Notes: generated from the sequence alone by a model not told the origin. DNA of 64,000 nt from Hydrogenophaga sp. PBL-H3 (GCF_010104355.1 NZ_CP044972.1:1798001-1862000), one strand, 5' to 3'. Shown: positions 19,166 through 28,735, counted from the stretch's first letter. A program made the numbers and translations.

Positions 19166-21199
19166 ATGTCAGACACGCATTCCGAACAACTGCTCAGCGA
19201 GGTGGCCGCACTCCCCGGGCTGCCCGGTGTTTACCGCTACTTCGATGCCCTGGGCCAATTGCTCTATGTGGGCAAGGCGCGCAACCTGAAGAAGCGCGTG
19301 TCGAGCTACTTCCAGAAGAGCCACGATGGCACGCGCATCGGCCACATGATCAGCAAGATCGTGCGCATGGAGACCACGGTGGTGCGCTCCGAGGCCGAGG
19401 CCCTGCTGCTGGAGAACAACCTCATCAAGACGTTGAACCCCAAGTTCAACATCCTGTTCCGCGACGACAAGAGTTACCCCTACCTCAAGATCACCGGCAC
19501 GCGCGAGACCTTCCGCACCTCGGCGAAGATGCCGTCGCCCTCGTTGGCGTTTCCGCGCATGGCCTACTACCGTGGCGTGGTGGACCGGCGGCACAGTTAC
19601 TACGGCCCGTACCCCAGCGCCTGGGCGGTGAAGGAATCCATCACGCTGCTGCAAAAGGTGTTTCGCCTGCGCACCTGCGAAGACACGGTGTTTGCCAACC
19701 GCACGCGGCCCTGCCTGCTCTACCAGATCAAGCGCTGCAGCGGTCCCTGTGTGGACCTGGTGGACAGCGAGGACTACGCGCGTGACGTACAGGACGCTGA
19801 GCGCTTCCTGCGTGGCGAGACGCAAGCGGTGCTCGACGCGCTGGAGCAGCGCATGCTGGTGCACGCCGAAAAACTGGAGTTCGAGCAAGCCGCTGAGTTG
19901 CGCAACCAGATGACCGCGCTTTCTCGCGTGCTGCACCAGCAGACCATGGACAACCTGTCCGACAAGGACGTGGATGTGCTGGCGGTCAAGGTGCATGGCG
20001 GGCGCGCCTGCGTGAATCTGGCCATGGTGCGCGGCGGGCGCCACCTGGGCGACCGGCCTTACTTCCCCGCGCACGTGGACGACGCCACCGCGATCGACAA
20101 CGCGCTCTCAGAAGAAGGTGAGGCCCACACCGGTGACCCGAGCGAGCGCGTGGCCGTGCAGGTGCTCGAAGCCTTCATTGCGCAACACTACCTGGGCATT
20201 GCCATGCCCCACATCCTGGTGACCAGCCACGCGGTGGGCAGGCCGCTGCTGGACGCGCTCTCGGAGCAATCCGGAGCCAAGGTGAACGCGGTGCACCACC
20301 CGCGCGAGCACCGCCGCATCTGGCTGGACATGGCGCAGAAAAACGCCGACATCGCGCTGGCCCGGCTGCTGGCCGAAGAGGGCAGTCAGCAAGCCCGCAC
20401 CCGCGCGCTGGCCGACGCGCTGCAACTGCCCGACGATCAACTGGACAGCCTGCGCATCGAGTGCTTCGACATCTCGCACACCGCCGGTGAATCCACCCAG
20501 GCCTCGTGTGTGGTGTTCGAGGGCCACAAGATGCAGAACAGCCAGTACCGCCGCTACAAGATCGAGGGCATCACCGGAGGGGATGACTACGCGGCGATGA
20601 AGCAGGTGCTGCTGCGACGCTACGGGAAGATCGCCGAAGCCATGCGCTCGGAAGACGCACCGCAGCCAGACCCCACCGTGGTCGCGGAGCCTGGCGCAGC
20701 CCTCGCCGATGAAGCGGCCGAGCCCACTGCAGAGTCCATCACCGGCCCGCGCATGCCCGACCTCGTGCTCATCGACGGCGGCAAGGGTCAGGTGAGCATG
20801 GCGCGCGAGGTGTTCCAGCAACTCGGCCTGGACCTCTCGCTCATCGTGGGTGTGGAGAAGGGGGAAGGCCGCAAGGTCGGACTGGAGGAGCTCGTGTTTG
20901 CCGACGGTCGCGAGAAGGTCTACCTCGGCCACGACTCGGCCGCGCTCATGCTGGTGGCGCAGATCCGCGATGAAGCCCACCGCTTCGCCATCACGGGCAT
21001 GCGCGCCCAGCGCGCCAAAGTGCGCACCGGTGGCAGCAAGCTCGAAGACATTCCCGGCGTGGGACCGAAGAAGCGCGCGCGCCTGCTGCAGCGCTTTGGT
21101 GGTGTGCGCGGCGTGGGTTCTGCGAGTGTGGAGGACCTCTGCACGGTGGAGGGGATTTCCGCCGAGCTGGCCGATGCGATCTACAGGGCCTTGCATTGA
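19166..21199 (+). CDS. uvrC: Excinuclease ABC subunit UvrC
   Basis: A 677-residue nucleotide-excision-repair nuclease. The GIY-YIG domain (about 14-95) reads [25 protein letters not shown] motif for UvrB contact ([20 protein letters not shown]) lies near 230. The RNase H-like 5'-incision domain includes [12 protein letters not shown] and [10 protein letters not shown], and a C-terminal helix-hairpin-helix pair reads [13 protein letters not shown]. An Ala/Pro/Glu-rich insert of roughly 35 residues (about 495-530) interrupts the incision domain, as in other Comamonadaceae. The ATG at 19166 gives the normal N-terminus; longer in-frame versions run through earP. Confidence 0.96.
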   Translation: MSDTHSEQLLSEVAALPGLPGVYRYFDALGQLLYVGKARNLKKRVSSYFQKSHDGTRIGHMISKIVRMETTVVRSEAEALLLENNLIKTLNPKFNILFRDDKSYPYLKITGTRETFRTSAKMPSPSLAFPRMAYYRGVVDRRHSYYGPYPSAWAVKESITLLQKVFRLRTCEDTVFANRTRPCLLYQIKRCSGPCVDLVDSEDYARDVQDAERFLRGETQAVLDALEQRMLVHAEKLEFEQAAELRNQMTALSRVLHQQTMDNLSDKDVDVLAVKVHGGRACVNLAMVRGGRHLGDRPYFPAHVDDATAIDNALSEEGEAHTGDPSERVAVQVLEAFIAQHYLGIAMPHILVTSHAVGRPLLDALSEQSGAKVNAVHHPREHRRIWLDMAQKNADIALARLLAEEGSQQARTRALADALQLPDDQLDSLRIECFDISHTAGESTQASCVVFEGHKMQNSQYRRYKIEGITGGDDYAAMKQVLLRRYGKIAEAMRSEDAPQPDPTVVAEPGAALADEAAEPTAESITGPRMPDLVLIDGGKGQVSMAREVFQQLGLDLSLIVGVEKGEGRKVGLEELVFADGREKVYLGHDSAALMLVAQIRDEAHRFAITGMRAQRAKVRTGGSKLEDIPGVGPKKRARLLQRFGGVRGVGSASVEDLCTVEGISAELADAIYRALH

Positions 21200-21247
21200 G
21201 GGTCTTGCCCCGCAACGGGCCTGCGGTGGTCAACGCATAATCAGCCC

Positions 21248-21817
21248 ATGTTTTTCAACCTCCCCACCCTGCTCACCTGGGCCCGCATCGTCGCCATCCC
21301 GTTGATCGTGGGGGTGTTCTATCTGGAAGACATGAGCGTCGCGCAACAGAACCTGATCGCCACGGTCATGTTCGTCGTCTTTGCGCTGACCGACTGGGCC
21401 GATGGTTTTCTGGCCCGCAAGCTCAACCAGACCTCGGCCTTCGGCGCCTTCCTGGATCCGGTGGCCGACAAGTTTCTGGTGTGTGCCGCGCTGCTGGTGC
21501 TGGTGCACCTGGACCGCGCCGACGTGTTCGTCGCGCTCATCATCATCGGCCGAGAAATCGCCATCTCGTCGTTGCGCGAATGGATGGCCATCATCGGCGC
21601 GACCAAGAGCGTGGCGGTGCACATGATCGGCAAGGTCAAGACCATGGTGCAGATGATCGCGATCCCTTTCCTGCTGTTCAACGGCACGCTGTTCGGCCTG
21701 GTCGACACCCGGCTCTGGGGCACCTGGCTGATCTGGATTTCGGCTGTGCTCACCATCTGGTCGATGGTGTATTACCTGCAGAAGGCCATTCCCGAAATCC
21801 GCGCCAAGTCGCGCTGA
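21248..21817 (+). CDS. pgsA: CDP-diacylglycerol-glycerol-3-phosphate 3-phosphatidyltransferase
   Basis: A 189-residue inner-membrane enzyme of phosphatidylglycerol synthesis. The CDP-alcohol phosphotransferase signature DG-x2-AR-x8-G-x3-D-x3-D is intact, starting DGFLAR and ending GAFLDPVADK (about residues 55-80). The usual hydrophobic segments and the expected N-terminus MFFNLPTLLTWARIVAIPL are present. It follows uvrC by about 50 bp; uvrC-pgsA adjacency is common in proteobacteria. Confidence 0.95.
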   Translation: MFFNLPTLLTWARIVAIPLIVGVFYLEDMSVAQQNLIATVMFVVFALTDWADGFLARKLNQTSAFGAFLDPVADKFLVCAALLVLVHLDRADVFVALIIIGREIAISSLREWMAIIGATKSVAVHMIGKVKTMVQMIAIPFLLFNGTLFGLVDTRLWGTWLIWISAVLTIWSMVYYLQKAIPEIRAKSR

Positions 21818-21827
21818 GGCCTTGGCC

Positions 21828-22718
21828 ATGCATTCCCCGACGCAAGACAACGCGTGGCTGCGCGCCATGCCCTGGGTGTTCGTGCTCATCTGGAGCACGG
21901 GTTTCATCGTGGCGCGTTACGGCATGCCGCATGCGCCGCCCATGAAGTTCCTCGCGGTGCGTTATGCGCTCTCCATCGCCTGTTTCCTGCCCTGGATTTT
22001 GCTGGCCGGCGTGAAGTGGCCGACCACCCGCACGCAATGGATGCACTTGGCTGTCACCGGTGTGTTCATGCACGCGGGCTACCTGGGCGGGGTCTGGGTG
22101 GCGGTCAAGGCTGGCATGGGGTCGGGATTGTCGTCGCTCATCGTCGGGCTGCAGCCGGTGCTCACCGCCATCTGGCTCTCGGGCACTGGCTCTAGGGTCT
22201 CCAGGCGGCAGTGGCTCGGTCTGCTGCTGGGCTTTGCCGGCCTGGTGCTGGTGGTCTCGCGCAAGTTCGGCGCGGGTGGCCCGGGCGACCAGGCCACCTG
22301 GTTCAACCTGTCGCTGGCGGTCATGGCCCTGTTCTCGATCACGATCGGCACGCTCTACCAGAAGCGCTTCGTGGCGGCGTGCGATGTGCGCACCGCCAAC
22401 GCGGTGCAACTGCTGGCCGCGCTGCTGGTCACCTTGCCGCTGACATTGCTGGAAGCCGAGGCCATGCAATGGAATGCCCAGCTCATGGGCGCCATGGCCT
22501 GGTCGGTGCTGGGCCTGACCCTGGGTGGCAGCTCGTTGCTGTACCTGTTGATCCAGCGCGGGGCGGCGGCCAGTGTCACCAGCCTGATGTACCTGGTGCC
22601 GCCCTGCACCGCGCTGATCGCCTGGGCGCTGTTCGCCGAGCCCATCACGGCCGTCACGCTGGCGGGTACCGCGCTCACCGCTTTTGGCGTGAGCCTGGTG
22701 GTGCGCGCTTCCCGGTAG
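21828..22718 (+). CDS. DMT superfamily transporter (two EamA domains)
   Basis: A 296-residue protein with about ten hydrophobic segments in two EamA repeats. The family-typical WSTGFIVARYGMPHAPP opens the first repeat and SLMYLVPPCTALIAWALFAEP closes the second. Exporter function is likely by family; the substrate is unknown. The ATG at 21828 is preferred over a TTG two codons upstream. Its 3' end overlaps the convergent LysR gene by 44 bp. Confidence 0.87.
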   Translation: MHSPTQDNAWLRAMPWVFVLIWSTGFIVARYGMPHAPPMKFLAVRYALSIACFLPWILLAGVKWPTTRTQWMHLAVTGVFMHAGYLGGVWVAVKAGMGSGLSSLIVGLQPVLTAIWLSGTGSRVSRRQWLGLLLGFAGLVLVVSRKFGAGGPGDQATWFNLSLAVMALFSITIGTLYQKRFVAACDVRTANAVQLLAALLVTLPLTLLEAEAMQWNAQLMGAMAWSVLGLTLGGSSLLYLLIQRGAAASVTSLMYLVPPCTALIAWALFAEPITAVTLAGTALTAFGVSLVVRASR

Positions 22719-23655
22719 GGGCGGGCTGCACGGGCTTCCAGGGCTCAAGGTGGAAGCGCTCCACCAGAAAATCCACCAACAGGCGAATGCGCCTCGGGGT
22801 CTGCGAACGGTAGGGTGCCAGCCAGTGGATGTCGGCGTCCGGCATCGCGTGGTCGGGCAGCACGCGCACCAGTTCGCCGCTGGCCAGTTGTGGGGCCACG
22901 TCCCACAGGCTGCGCAGCATGATGCCGTGGCCCGCGAGGCACCAGTCGCGCACCATCTCGCCCGAGTTGCTGGAGAGCGGGCCATTCACCGGCACGTGCT
23001 GCACCTGCGCGTCGCCTGTGAGTTGCAGGCGCCAGTGGTCAAAGCGCTGGCCGGGCCCGCCGCCGTTTTCACGCACCACCAGACAGCTGTGGCCAGCGAG
23101 GTCCTGCAGCGAGCGCGGTGCGCCATGGTGCTGCAGGTAGCCCGGAGCCGCCACCAGCACGCGCTGGTTGCTGGCGAGCCGCCGCGAGACCCATTCGGCC
23201 GCGCGTTCATTCGGCGCGTTCCAGAGCCAGATGGCGCCGTCGAATCCTTCCACCGCGAGATCGGGCAGCTGCTCGGTGAGCTGCAGCTGCAGCTGCACGC
23301 CGGGGTGCTGTGCCTGGAAAGCCGCCAGCGCCGGCCCCACCCACATCCTGCCAAACCCGAAGGTGGCCGCCAGCCGCACCGGCCCGGCCGGCTCGACCTG
23401 TCGTTCGCGCAGTTCGGCTTCCACCTCGTCGAACGCGCGCAGCAGATGCACCGCGCGCTCGCACAGTGTGTCGCCCTCAGCCGTGGGGCTCACGCGCCGC
23501 GTGGTGCGCTGGAACAGGCGAAGACCCAGGCGTGACTCCAGCGCGGCCAGGCGCTTGGTCACGGCCGAGGGCGCCACGCGCAGCGCGCGAGCGGCCATCA
23601 CCAAGCTGCCATGCTGGCGCACGGCAAGCACGAGTTCCAAATCAGGACGGTCCAA
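22675..23655 (-). CDS. LysR family transcriptional regulator
   Basis: A 326-residue LysR-type regulator. The winged helix-turn-helix occupies about residues 1-60 (GSLVMAARALRVAPSAVTKRLAALE), followed by a periplasmic-binding-protein-like effector domain. It is divergent from the tartrate dehydrogenase gene, the standard LysR regulator-target layout, with a T-N11-A palindrome beside its own start. The basic C-terminal tail (about 15 residues) is encoded inside the end of the convergent transporter gene and may be a recent extension. Confidence 0.88.
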   Translation of the reverse strand: MDRPDLELVLAVRQHGSLVMAARALRVAPSAVTKRLAALESRLGLRLFQRTTRRVSPTAEGDTLCERAVHLLRAFDEVEAELRERQVEPAGPVRLAATFGFGRMWVGPALAAFQAQHPGVQLQLQLTEQLPDLAVEGFDGAIWLWNAPNERAAEWVSRRLASNQRVLVAAPGYLQHHGAPRSLQDLAGHSCLVVRENGGGPGQRFDHWRLQLTGDAQVQHVPVNGPLSSNSGEMVRDWCLAGHGIMLRSLWDVAPQLASGELVRVLPDHAMPDADIHWLAPYRSQTPRRIRLLVDFLVERFHLEPWKPVQPAPTGKRAPPGSRQKR

Positions 23656-23659
23656 TTGT

Positions 23660-23672
23660 TTCCTTAATGGAA
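23660..23672. promoter_or_regulatory. Candidate LysR-type binding site
   Basis: TTCCTTAATGGAA is a T-N11-A motif with inverted TTCC/GGAA arms, the form recognised by LysR-type regulators. It lies five bases upstream of the LysR gene start and about 95 bp upstream of the tartrate dehydrogenase ATG. Confidence 0.4.
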
Positions 23673-23765
23673 TGAATCAATTGCCGCATTATTGCCTTGG
23701 TGCGGGCTATGCTCGCGTCCACGTCGAACACGTTTTCTGTCCCGAATCCACCCAAAGGAACCTCC

Positions 23766-24857
23766 ATGAGCAAACACCGCATCGCAGTCATCGCCGGAGA
23801 CGGCATCGGCACCGAAGTCATGCCCGAGGGCATTCGGGTGCTGGAGACCGTCGCCACGAAGTTCGGTATCGACCTGCAGTTCGACCACTTCGACTTTTCC
23901 AGTTGCGACTACTTCGAGCGGCACGGAAAGATGCTGCCCGACAACTGGAAGGACCAGATCGGCGGGCATGAAGCGATTTATTTTGGCGCGGTGGGTTGGC
24001 CAGACAAGGTGCCGGACCACATCTCGCTCTGGGGTTCGTTGCTGTTGTTCCGCCGCGAGTTCGACCAGTACGTCAATGTGCGTCCCGCGCGTCTGATGCC
24101 TGGTGTGATCGCTCCGGTGGTGCGGCGCGACGGCAGCGCGCGCGCGCCTGGCGAGATCGACATGGTGATCGTGCGTGAGAACACCGAAGGCGAATACTCC
24201 AGCATCGGTGGGCGCATGTACCCAGGCACCGAGCGCGAGATCGTGATGCAGGAAACCGTGATGTCGCGCATCGGCGTGGACCGGGTGCTGCGGTATGCGT
24301 TCGAGACCGCGCGCTCGCGCCCGAAGAAGCACCTCACCAGCGCCACCAAGAGCAACGGCATCGCCATCACGATGCCTTACTGGGATGAGCGCGTGGCCGA
24401 GATGGCCAAGGAATATCCGGATGTGTTGGTCGACAAGTTTCACATCGACATCCTGACCGCGCATTTTGTGCAGCGCCCCGATTTCTTCGACGTGGTGGTG
24501 GGCAGCAACCTGTTCGGCGACATCCTCTCCGACCTGGGTCCGGCCTGCACCGGCACCATCGGCATTGCCCCCAGCGCCAACCTCAACCCCACGCGCCAAC
24601 ACCCCTCGTTGTTCGAGCCTGTTCACGGCTCGGCCCCAGACATCGCCGGCAAGGGCATTGCCAATCCGATCGGCCAGATCTGGTGCGGCGCACTGATGCT
24701 GGATTTCCTGGGCTACAAGGCCGCGCACGACGCCGTCATGACCGCCATTGAATCGGTTCTGCAGCCCGGCAGCGGCGCGCCCCGCACCGGAGACCTCGGC
24801 GGAACGGCGGGCACTGCGGATGTGGGCCGCGCGATTGCGCGGGCGATCAAGGGTTGA
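23766..24857 (+). CDS. ttuC: Tartrate dehydrogenase / D-malate-type decarboxylating dehydrogenase
   Basis: A 363-residue member of the isocitrate/isopropylmalate dehydrogenase family, in the tartrate dehydrogenase (TtuC) branch. It starts MSKHRIAVIAGDGIGTEVMPEG, carries the substrate Arg region RREFDQYVNVRPAR and VRENTEGEYSSIGG, and the metal-binding Asp region VGSNLFGDILSDLGP. It oxidises tartrate and/or D-malate with NAD+. AAAGGAACC about ten bases before the ATG supports the start at 23766; an upstream in-frame start would read through the regulatory region. Probably controlled by the divergent LysR protein. Confidence 0.9.
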   Translation: MSKHRIAVIAGDGIGTEVMPEGIRVLETVATKFGIDLQFDHFDFSSCDYFERHGKMLPDNWKDQIGGHEAIYFGAVGWPDKVPDHISLWGSLLLFRREFDQYVNVRPARLMPGVIAPVVRRDGSARAPGEIDMVIVRENTEGEYSSIGGRMYPGTEREIVMQETVMSRIGVDRVLRYAFETARSRPKKHLTSATKSNGIAITMPYWDERVAEMAKEYPDVLVDKFHIDILTAHFVQRPDFFDVVVGSNLFGDILSDLGPACTGTIGIAPSANLNPTRQHPSLFEPVHGSAPDIAGKGIANPIGQIWCGALMLDFLGYKAAHDAVMTAIESVLQPGSGAPRTGDLGGTAGTADVGRAIARAIKG

Positions 24858-24948
24858 TCCGGGGTGCTCCGCGCGAGGGTGCAGCGGTTGAAAGCGTCTA
24901 GAATCTCGCCTCTTGTGCCGTCGGAATTGGGCACGCAACCCTCGTGTA

Positions 24949-24978
24949 TTGACAGGGGTTGCGGCCCATGGGTCTAAT
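24949..24978 (+). promoter_or_regulatory. Predicted sigma-70 promoter of hupB
   Basis: A consensus TTGACA (24949-24954) is followed after 18 bases by TCTAAT (24973-24978). The hupB GTG start is about 130 bp downstream, leaving a long 5' leader. No other gene is seen in 24858-25110. Confidence 0.6.
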
Positions 24979-25110
24979 CAGATTTCGTGCGCCACGGTCA
25001 TCACCGTGTCCAGCGATCCACAGAACCAGTCCCACGGCCGCCAACAACGCCGTTCCAGGACAAGCTTTGTACCAGCGGAACAACTCATCTCAATCCAAGA
25101 GGGGCCATTT

Positions 25111-25383
25111 GTGAACAAAACAGAACTCGTCGAACACATTGCCAAGAACGCCGATATCTCCAAGGCGGCTGCCACGCGTGCACTCGACTCCACCATCACC
25201 GCGATCCGCACCACGCTCAAGAAAGGCGGCACCGTGTCGCTCGTGGGCTTCGGCTCGTTCGCCGTGACCAAGCGCCCAGCCCGCAAGGGCCGCAACCCGC
25301 GCACCGGCGACGAGATTAAGATCAAGGCCGCCAAGGTGCCGAAGTTCCGTCCGGGCAAGGCCCTCAAGGACGCGCTGAACTGA
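25111..25383 (+). CDS. hupB: HU family DNA-binding protein
   Basis: A 90-residue nucleoid protein of standard HU length. The N-terminus [22 protein letters not shown] and the DNA-binding arm [21 protein letters not shown] are fully conserved. It bends and compacts DNA as a dimer. The GTG start at 25111 is preceded by AGAGGGG and gives the exact family N-terminus; in-frame upstream codons are not conserved. It is followed 22 bp later by tRNA-Val, so the two may share a transcript. Confidence 0.96.
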   Translation: MNKTELVEHIAKNADISKAAATRALDSTITAIRTTLKKGGTVSLVGFGSFAVTKRPARKGRNPRTGDEIKIKAAKVPKFRPGKALKDALN

Positions 25384-25405
25384 AGGTGTCGCCCCTTTCC
25401 CGGTG

Positions 25406-25481
25406 GGGTGCTTAGCTCAGTTGGCAGAGCGGCTCCTTTACACGGAGTAGGTCGGCGGTTCGACCCCGTCAGCACCCACCA
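25406..25481 (+). tRNA. tRNA-Val (anticodon TAC)
   Basis: A 76-nt cloverleaf. The acceptor stem is GGGTGCT with AGCACCC, the D arm contains AGCTCAGTTGG, the anticodon loop is TTTACAC (anticodon TAC), and the T arm carries GGTTCGA. CCA is encoded. It is followed at once by a strong terminator. Confidence 0.95.
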
Positions 25482-25487
25482 CCATCG

Positions 25488-25515
25488 AAAAGGCGAACCC
25501 GGGTTCGCCTTTTTT
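25488..25515 (+). terminator. Rho-independent terminator after tRNA-Val
   Basis: Perfect 13-base arms at 25488-25500 and 25501-25513 (AAAAGGCGAACCC and complement), ending in a T-run. It ends the hupB/tRNA-Val transcript before ppiD. Confidence 0.85.
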
Positions 25516-25568
25516 GTTGTCGCTCAGACAGCTCTTTACATTCCTTTTGAAGCAGCAGGGTTCCAGGC

Positions 25569-27494
25569 ATGTTCGATACCATCCGCAACCACAAGAAGTA
25601 CCTCATGGGCTTCTTGTTGATCCTGATCATTCCTTCGTTTGTCCTGTTCGGCATCGAGGGGTACACCCGATTCAACGAAAGCGGTGAGCCCGTGGCGTCG
25701 GTGGACGGAACCGGGATCACCAAGGCCGAATGGGATCAGGCGCACCAGATCGAATCCCAGCGCCTGCGCGAAGCCATGCCCACGCTGGACGCCAAGGTGC
25801 TGGAGAGCGACGAGGCGCGTTACGCCACGCTGGAGCGTCTGGTGCGCGATCGCGTGATGGCCACCGCAGCGCGCAAGCTCAACCTCTTCACCAGCGACCA
25901 GCGCCTGGCGCGTGAGCTGCAGCAGAACGAAGCCATCGCAGCCCTGCGCAAACCCGACGGTTCGCTGGACGTGGAGGCGTACCGCTCGCTGGTAGCTCGC
26001 CAGGGCCTCACTCCGGAGATGTTCGAAGCCCGCGTGCGTGCCGATCTGTCGCAGCGGCAGGTCTCGCAGAACATCGTGGGCTCAGGCTTCGCGCCCGTGG
26101 CTTTGGCCACCGTGTCGCTCAATGCATTCTTCGAGCGCCGCGAGGTGCAAGTGGCCCGTTTCAACGCGACTGATTTCGCCGCGCGCGTCAAGCCGACCGA
26201 TGCCGAGATCGAAGGGTTCTACAACGCCAACGGGCCGTTGTTTCAGGCGCCCGAGCAGGCCGACATTGAGTATCTCGTGCTTGATGCCAGTTCGCTGCAG
26301 GCATCGCTCACGCTCAACGAAGCCGATGTGCGCGCCTATTACGACCAGAACGCAGGACGCCTGGCCGGCACCGAGGAGCGCCGTGCCCGCCACATCCTGC
26401 TGACCGTGCCTGCCGGCGCGCCCGCCGCCGACAAGGAAGCCGTGCGTGTGAAAGCCGCTGCCCTGCTGGAGCAACTGCGCAAGAACCCTGCCAGCTTTGC
26501 CGACGTGGCCAAGGCGCAGTCGCAAGACCCCGGCTCTGCCGCCAACGGTGGCGATCTGGACTTCTTCGCCCGCGGCTCCATGGTCAAGCCGTTTGAAGAC
26601 GTGGCGTTTTCGCTGGCCAAGGGAGGCATCTCCGATCTGGTGGAAACCGAATTCGGCTTTCATATCATCCAGCTCACCGACATCAAGGCCCCGCCTCAAC
26701 GCAGCTTCGAGTCCATGAAGCCCGAGATCGAAGCCGAACTCAAGCAGCAGCAGGCGCAGAAGCAATTTGCCGAAGCGGCCGAAACCTTCAGCAATCTGGT
26801 GTACGAGCAGGCCGACAGCCTCAAGCCCGCAGCCGATCGCCTGAAGCTGGAAATCCGCACTGCGAAAGGTGTTCAGCGGCAGCCGCAAGCTGCCAGCGGC
26901 GTCCTGACCAACGAGCGCCTGCTGGCCTCCCTGTTCGCGCCCGACGCAATAGACAAGAAGCGCAACACGGAAGCCATTGAAACCGGCACCAACCAGTTGG
27001 TGGCCGCGCGCGTGGTTCAACATTTGCCGGCTCGCACCCGTCCGCTGGACGAAGTGCGTGAAGCCGTGCGGGCACGCCTGGTGGCGCAGCGCTCGGCCGA
27101 ACTGGCGCGCGAAGAGGGTGACAAACAGCTGCAGGCCTGGAAGGCGGGCGGTTCCGCCACCGGTCTTTCCGCTGTCCAGACCATTTCTCGCGAGAATGCG
27201 CAAGGTATGGCGCAGCCCGTCATGCTTGCCGCGCTCAGCACAGATCCCAAGAGCCTGCCCGCCTGGGTCGGGGTGCCGCTGGGTGACCAGGGTTATGCCG
27301 TCATGAAGGTTGAAAAGGTGCTGCCGCGCGAAGCTCGCCCGGCGCAAGCACTGGCTCAGGAAGTGCAGCAGTACAGCCAGTGGTGGGCCACGGCGGAGAG
27401 TCTGGCTTATTACGACGCGCTCAAGACGCGTTTCAAGGCCCGCATTCTGGTGAACGAGCCCAAGGCCGCTGCCCCGGTTGCTCCCGCTCGCTGA
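25569..27494 (+). CDS. ppiD: Periplasmic folding chaperone / peptidyl-prolyl isomerase PpiD
   Basis: A 641-residue inner-membrane-anchored periplasmic chaperone. A single membrane segment (about residues 13-33) follows the short basic N-terminus MFDTIRNHKKYLMGF. A SurA-like N-terminal domain precedes a parvulin domain (about 275-375: RRARHILLTVPAG ... GGDLDFFARGSMVKPFEDVAF ... ETEFGFHIIQL). It assists folding of secreted proteins emerging from the Sec translocon. The ATG sits 53 bp after the tRNA-Val terminator. Length and layout match the family. Confidence 0.93.
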   Translation: MFDTIRNHKKYLMGFLLILIIPSFVLFGIEGYTRFNESGEPVASVDGTGITKAEWDQAHQIESQRLREAMPTLDAKVLESDEARYATLERLVRDRVMATAARKLNLFTSDQRLARELQQNEAIAALRKPDGSLDVEAYRSLVARQGLTPEMFEARVRADLSQRQVSQNIVGSGFAPVALATVSLNAFFERREVQVARFNATDFAARVKPTDAEIEGFYNANGPLFQAPEQADIEYLVLDASSLQASLTLNEADVRAYYDQNAGRLAGTEERRARHILLTVPAGAPAADKEAVRVKAAALLEQLRKNPASFADVAKAQSQDPGSAANGGDLDFFARGSMVKPFEDVAFSLAKGGISDLVETEFGFHIIQLTDIKAPPQRSFESMKPEIEAELKQQQAQKQFAEAAETFSNLVYEQADSLKPAADRLKLEIRTAKGVQRQPQAASGVLTNERLLASLFAPDAIDKKRNTEAIETGTNQLVAARVVQHLPARTRPLDEVREAVRARLVAQRSAELAREEGDKQLQAWKAGGSATGLSAVQTISRENAQGMAQPVMLAALSTDPKSLPAWVGVPLGDQGYAVMKVEKVLPREARPAQALAQEVQQYSQWWATAESLAYYDALKTRFKARILVNEPKAAAPVAPAR

Positions 27495-27554
27495 GTTTTC
27501 TCCTCGGGCCACCTGAAAGAGCAGCACGACTTCCGGCTATAATTTGCGGCTTGC

Positions 27555-27631
27555 GGTGGCTGTAGCTCAGTTGGTAGAGTCCAGGATTGTGATTCCTGTT
27601 GTCGTGGGTTCGAGCCCCATCAGCCACCCCA
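27555..27631 (+). tRNA. tRNA-His (anticodon GTG), integration site of the island
   Basis: A 77-nt tRNA including the extra 5' G expected for tRNA-His. The anticodon stem-loop is CAGGATTGTGATTCCTG (anticodon GTG), the T arm GTGGGTTCGAGCCCCAT, and CCA is encoded. A TATAAT at 27538-27543 lies 11 bases upstream. The 3' 50 bases are repeated exactly at 56810-56859. The 5' part is therefore the chromosomal copy, and the 3' part now present came from the island, which restored a working gene. Confidence 0.95.
27582..27631 (+). repeat. Left island attachment repeat (attL), 50-bp direct repeat
   Basis: Fifty bases from the anticodon stem to the CCA end of tRNA-His are identical to 56810-56859, in the same orientation. 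Sequence diverges immediately on both sides. This is the classical signature of tyrosine-recombinase integration into a tRNA 3' end. Confidence 0.93.
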
Positions 27632-27647
27632 AATGAATCAACAACTT

Positions 27648-27672
27648 AGCCCGGTTTCGACCGGGCTTTTTT
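27648..27672 (+). terminator. Terminator behind tRNA-His, brought in by the island
   Basis: AGCCCGGT and ACCGGGCT arms (27648-27655, 27660-27667) around a TTCG loop, followed by six T. It lies 17 bp inside the island, so the element supplies its own terminator for the tRNA it occupies. Confidence 0.8.
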
Positions 27673-27687
27673 GTTTTTCAGCCGTGC

Positions 27688-27706
27688 GTGTAGCCACTGT
27701 GTAGCC
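27688..27706 (+). promoter_or_regulatory. Candidate integrase arm-type sites, left end
   Basis: Two copies of GTGTAGCC begin at 27688 and 27699, 11 bp apart (one helical turn). The same pair with the same spacing and orientation occurs at 56663-56681 near the right end. Paired short repeats inside both ends of an integrated element are what arm-type binding sites of tyrosine integrases look like. Confidence 0.5.
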
Positions 27707-28570
27707 GCGGGTGACTAGTTTCTGGGGGTCAATGCACGTAGAGAAGGTCGCACGACTTTCCAACTTGCCCGACTTCGCGGAAGCATCGTTCAGACGGCGA
27801 GTCCACTCAAAACGCTGGGGTGCATGCGCAAAGCTAAGGCCCGCTGGAACGCTGCTAAGCGCTACTACGGTGATGCTCATACGGATCGACTCATACCCCA
27901 CTGCGCTGCTGTAGGGGTTGCTAATAGCAATGCTATTTGCAACTAGATGCTGACAAGCAGCAGGGTGGCAGCAATGCTTCGTCTCCGTCTACGATTGATG
28001 GGAAAGGGTTGGGGAAGGGGCTGCGCCCCCACCTCTTCTACCTGAACCCAATAAGCCGAAGTAGAAACCGGCGTCCATCCTGGTGATGACTGAAGACTAG
28101 GTGACCGAGTTTGCCGACCGAGCACACGCAGCCGGCTGGCTGCTGGTTCGCAAGACCATGGAGCTGCCGCTCGCCAGGATCGCTCAAGAGGTTGTGAAGT
28201 TCGAGGGAGTGGGGCAGGCCTTACCCCCGCATAAGTCTTCCAGCAGGCCGCAGCAAACGGCTTTAGGGGCTTCAAACCGAACTGGGGACAAAACCAAAAC
28301 GCCGTGACGCGAGACACCTGCGGTCAACTCAACCGCCAGGAAGCTCTCGAGCAGCGCAATGCTTCCTCGGGCGAGGCTTGGTTGGCTAACGGATTCACCG
28401 CGCGACCCTGTGCAAGGCAACGCAGATGGCGGTATTAAATGAACAAATGTCCAGTTGTAGAGGGCTGTTGACATCGGTATAGTGGCATCAGCGATAAAGT
28501 GGGACAGACAGCCCCCACATAAAAAATAGCGGCCCATTTTTGGGCCGACCTGCGTCCAAATTTCCCAACA

Positions 28571-28602
28571 AGCCCGCCCGGATTCTTCCCGGCGGGCTTT
28601 TT
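28571..28602 (+). terminator. Terminator-like hairpin 1 upstream of the AlpA-like gene
   Basis: Arms 28571-28581 and 28588-28598 pair (AGCCCGCC core, one mismatch), followed by TTTTTCG. It lies about 75 bp after a predicted promoter and before any coding region. Confidence 0.6.
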
Positions 28603-28687
28603 CGTTTCTGCATTGGAGCCACCTCATGTAGCCGAACGCGCTCACCCCCACACACCCTTCAAGGCCCGTCACAAAACGGACCTTTTT

Positions 28688-28723
28688 AGCCCGCTCTGGC
28701 GTAAGTCAAGCGGGCTTCTTTTT
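28688..28723 (+). terminator. Terminator-like hairpin 2 upstream of the AlpA-like gene
   Basis: AGCCCGCT (28688-28695) and AGCGGGCT (28709-28716) pair, followed by TCTTTTTT. It ends 13 bases before the AlpA-like start, so readthrough or processing would decide expression of the genes behind it. Its AGCCCGC arm is the same as in hairpin 1. Confidence 0.55.
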
Positions 28724-28735
28724 TGGAAGAACGCA

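Larger units (their letters stand above)
27707..28735. other. Left-end non-coding region of the island
   Basis: About 1 kb without a convincing gene. Short open frames (for example 28101-28307) have no recognisable domain or ribosome-binding site. A plausible promoter is TTGACA at 28468-28473 with CGATAA at 28492-28497. It is followed by terminator-like hairpins at 28571-28602 and 28688-28723, so a short RNA could be made here. Nothing else was recognised. Confidence 0.5.

Noticed and set aside
28101..28307. Possible small gene at the left end of the island
   Set aside because: No ribosome-binding site, no recognisable domain and poor codon pattern; it covers only part of an apparently non-coding kilobase.
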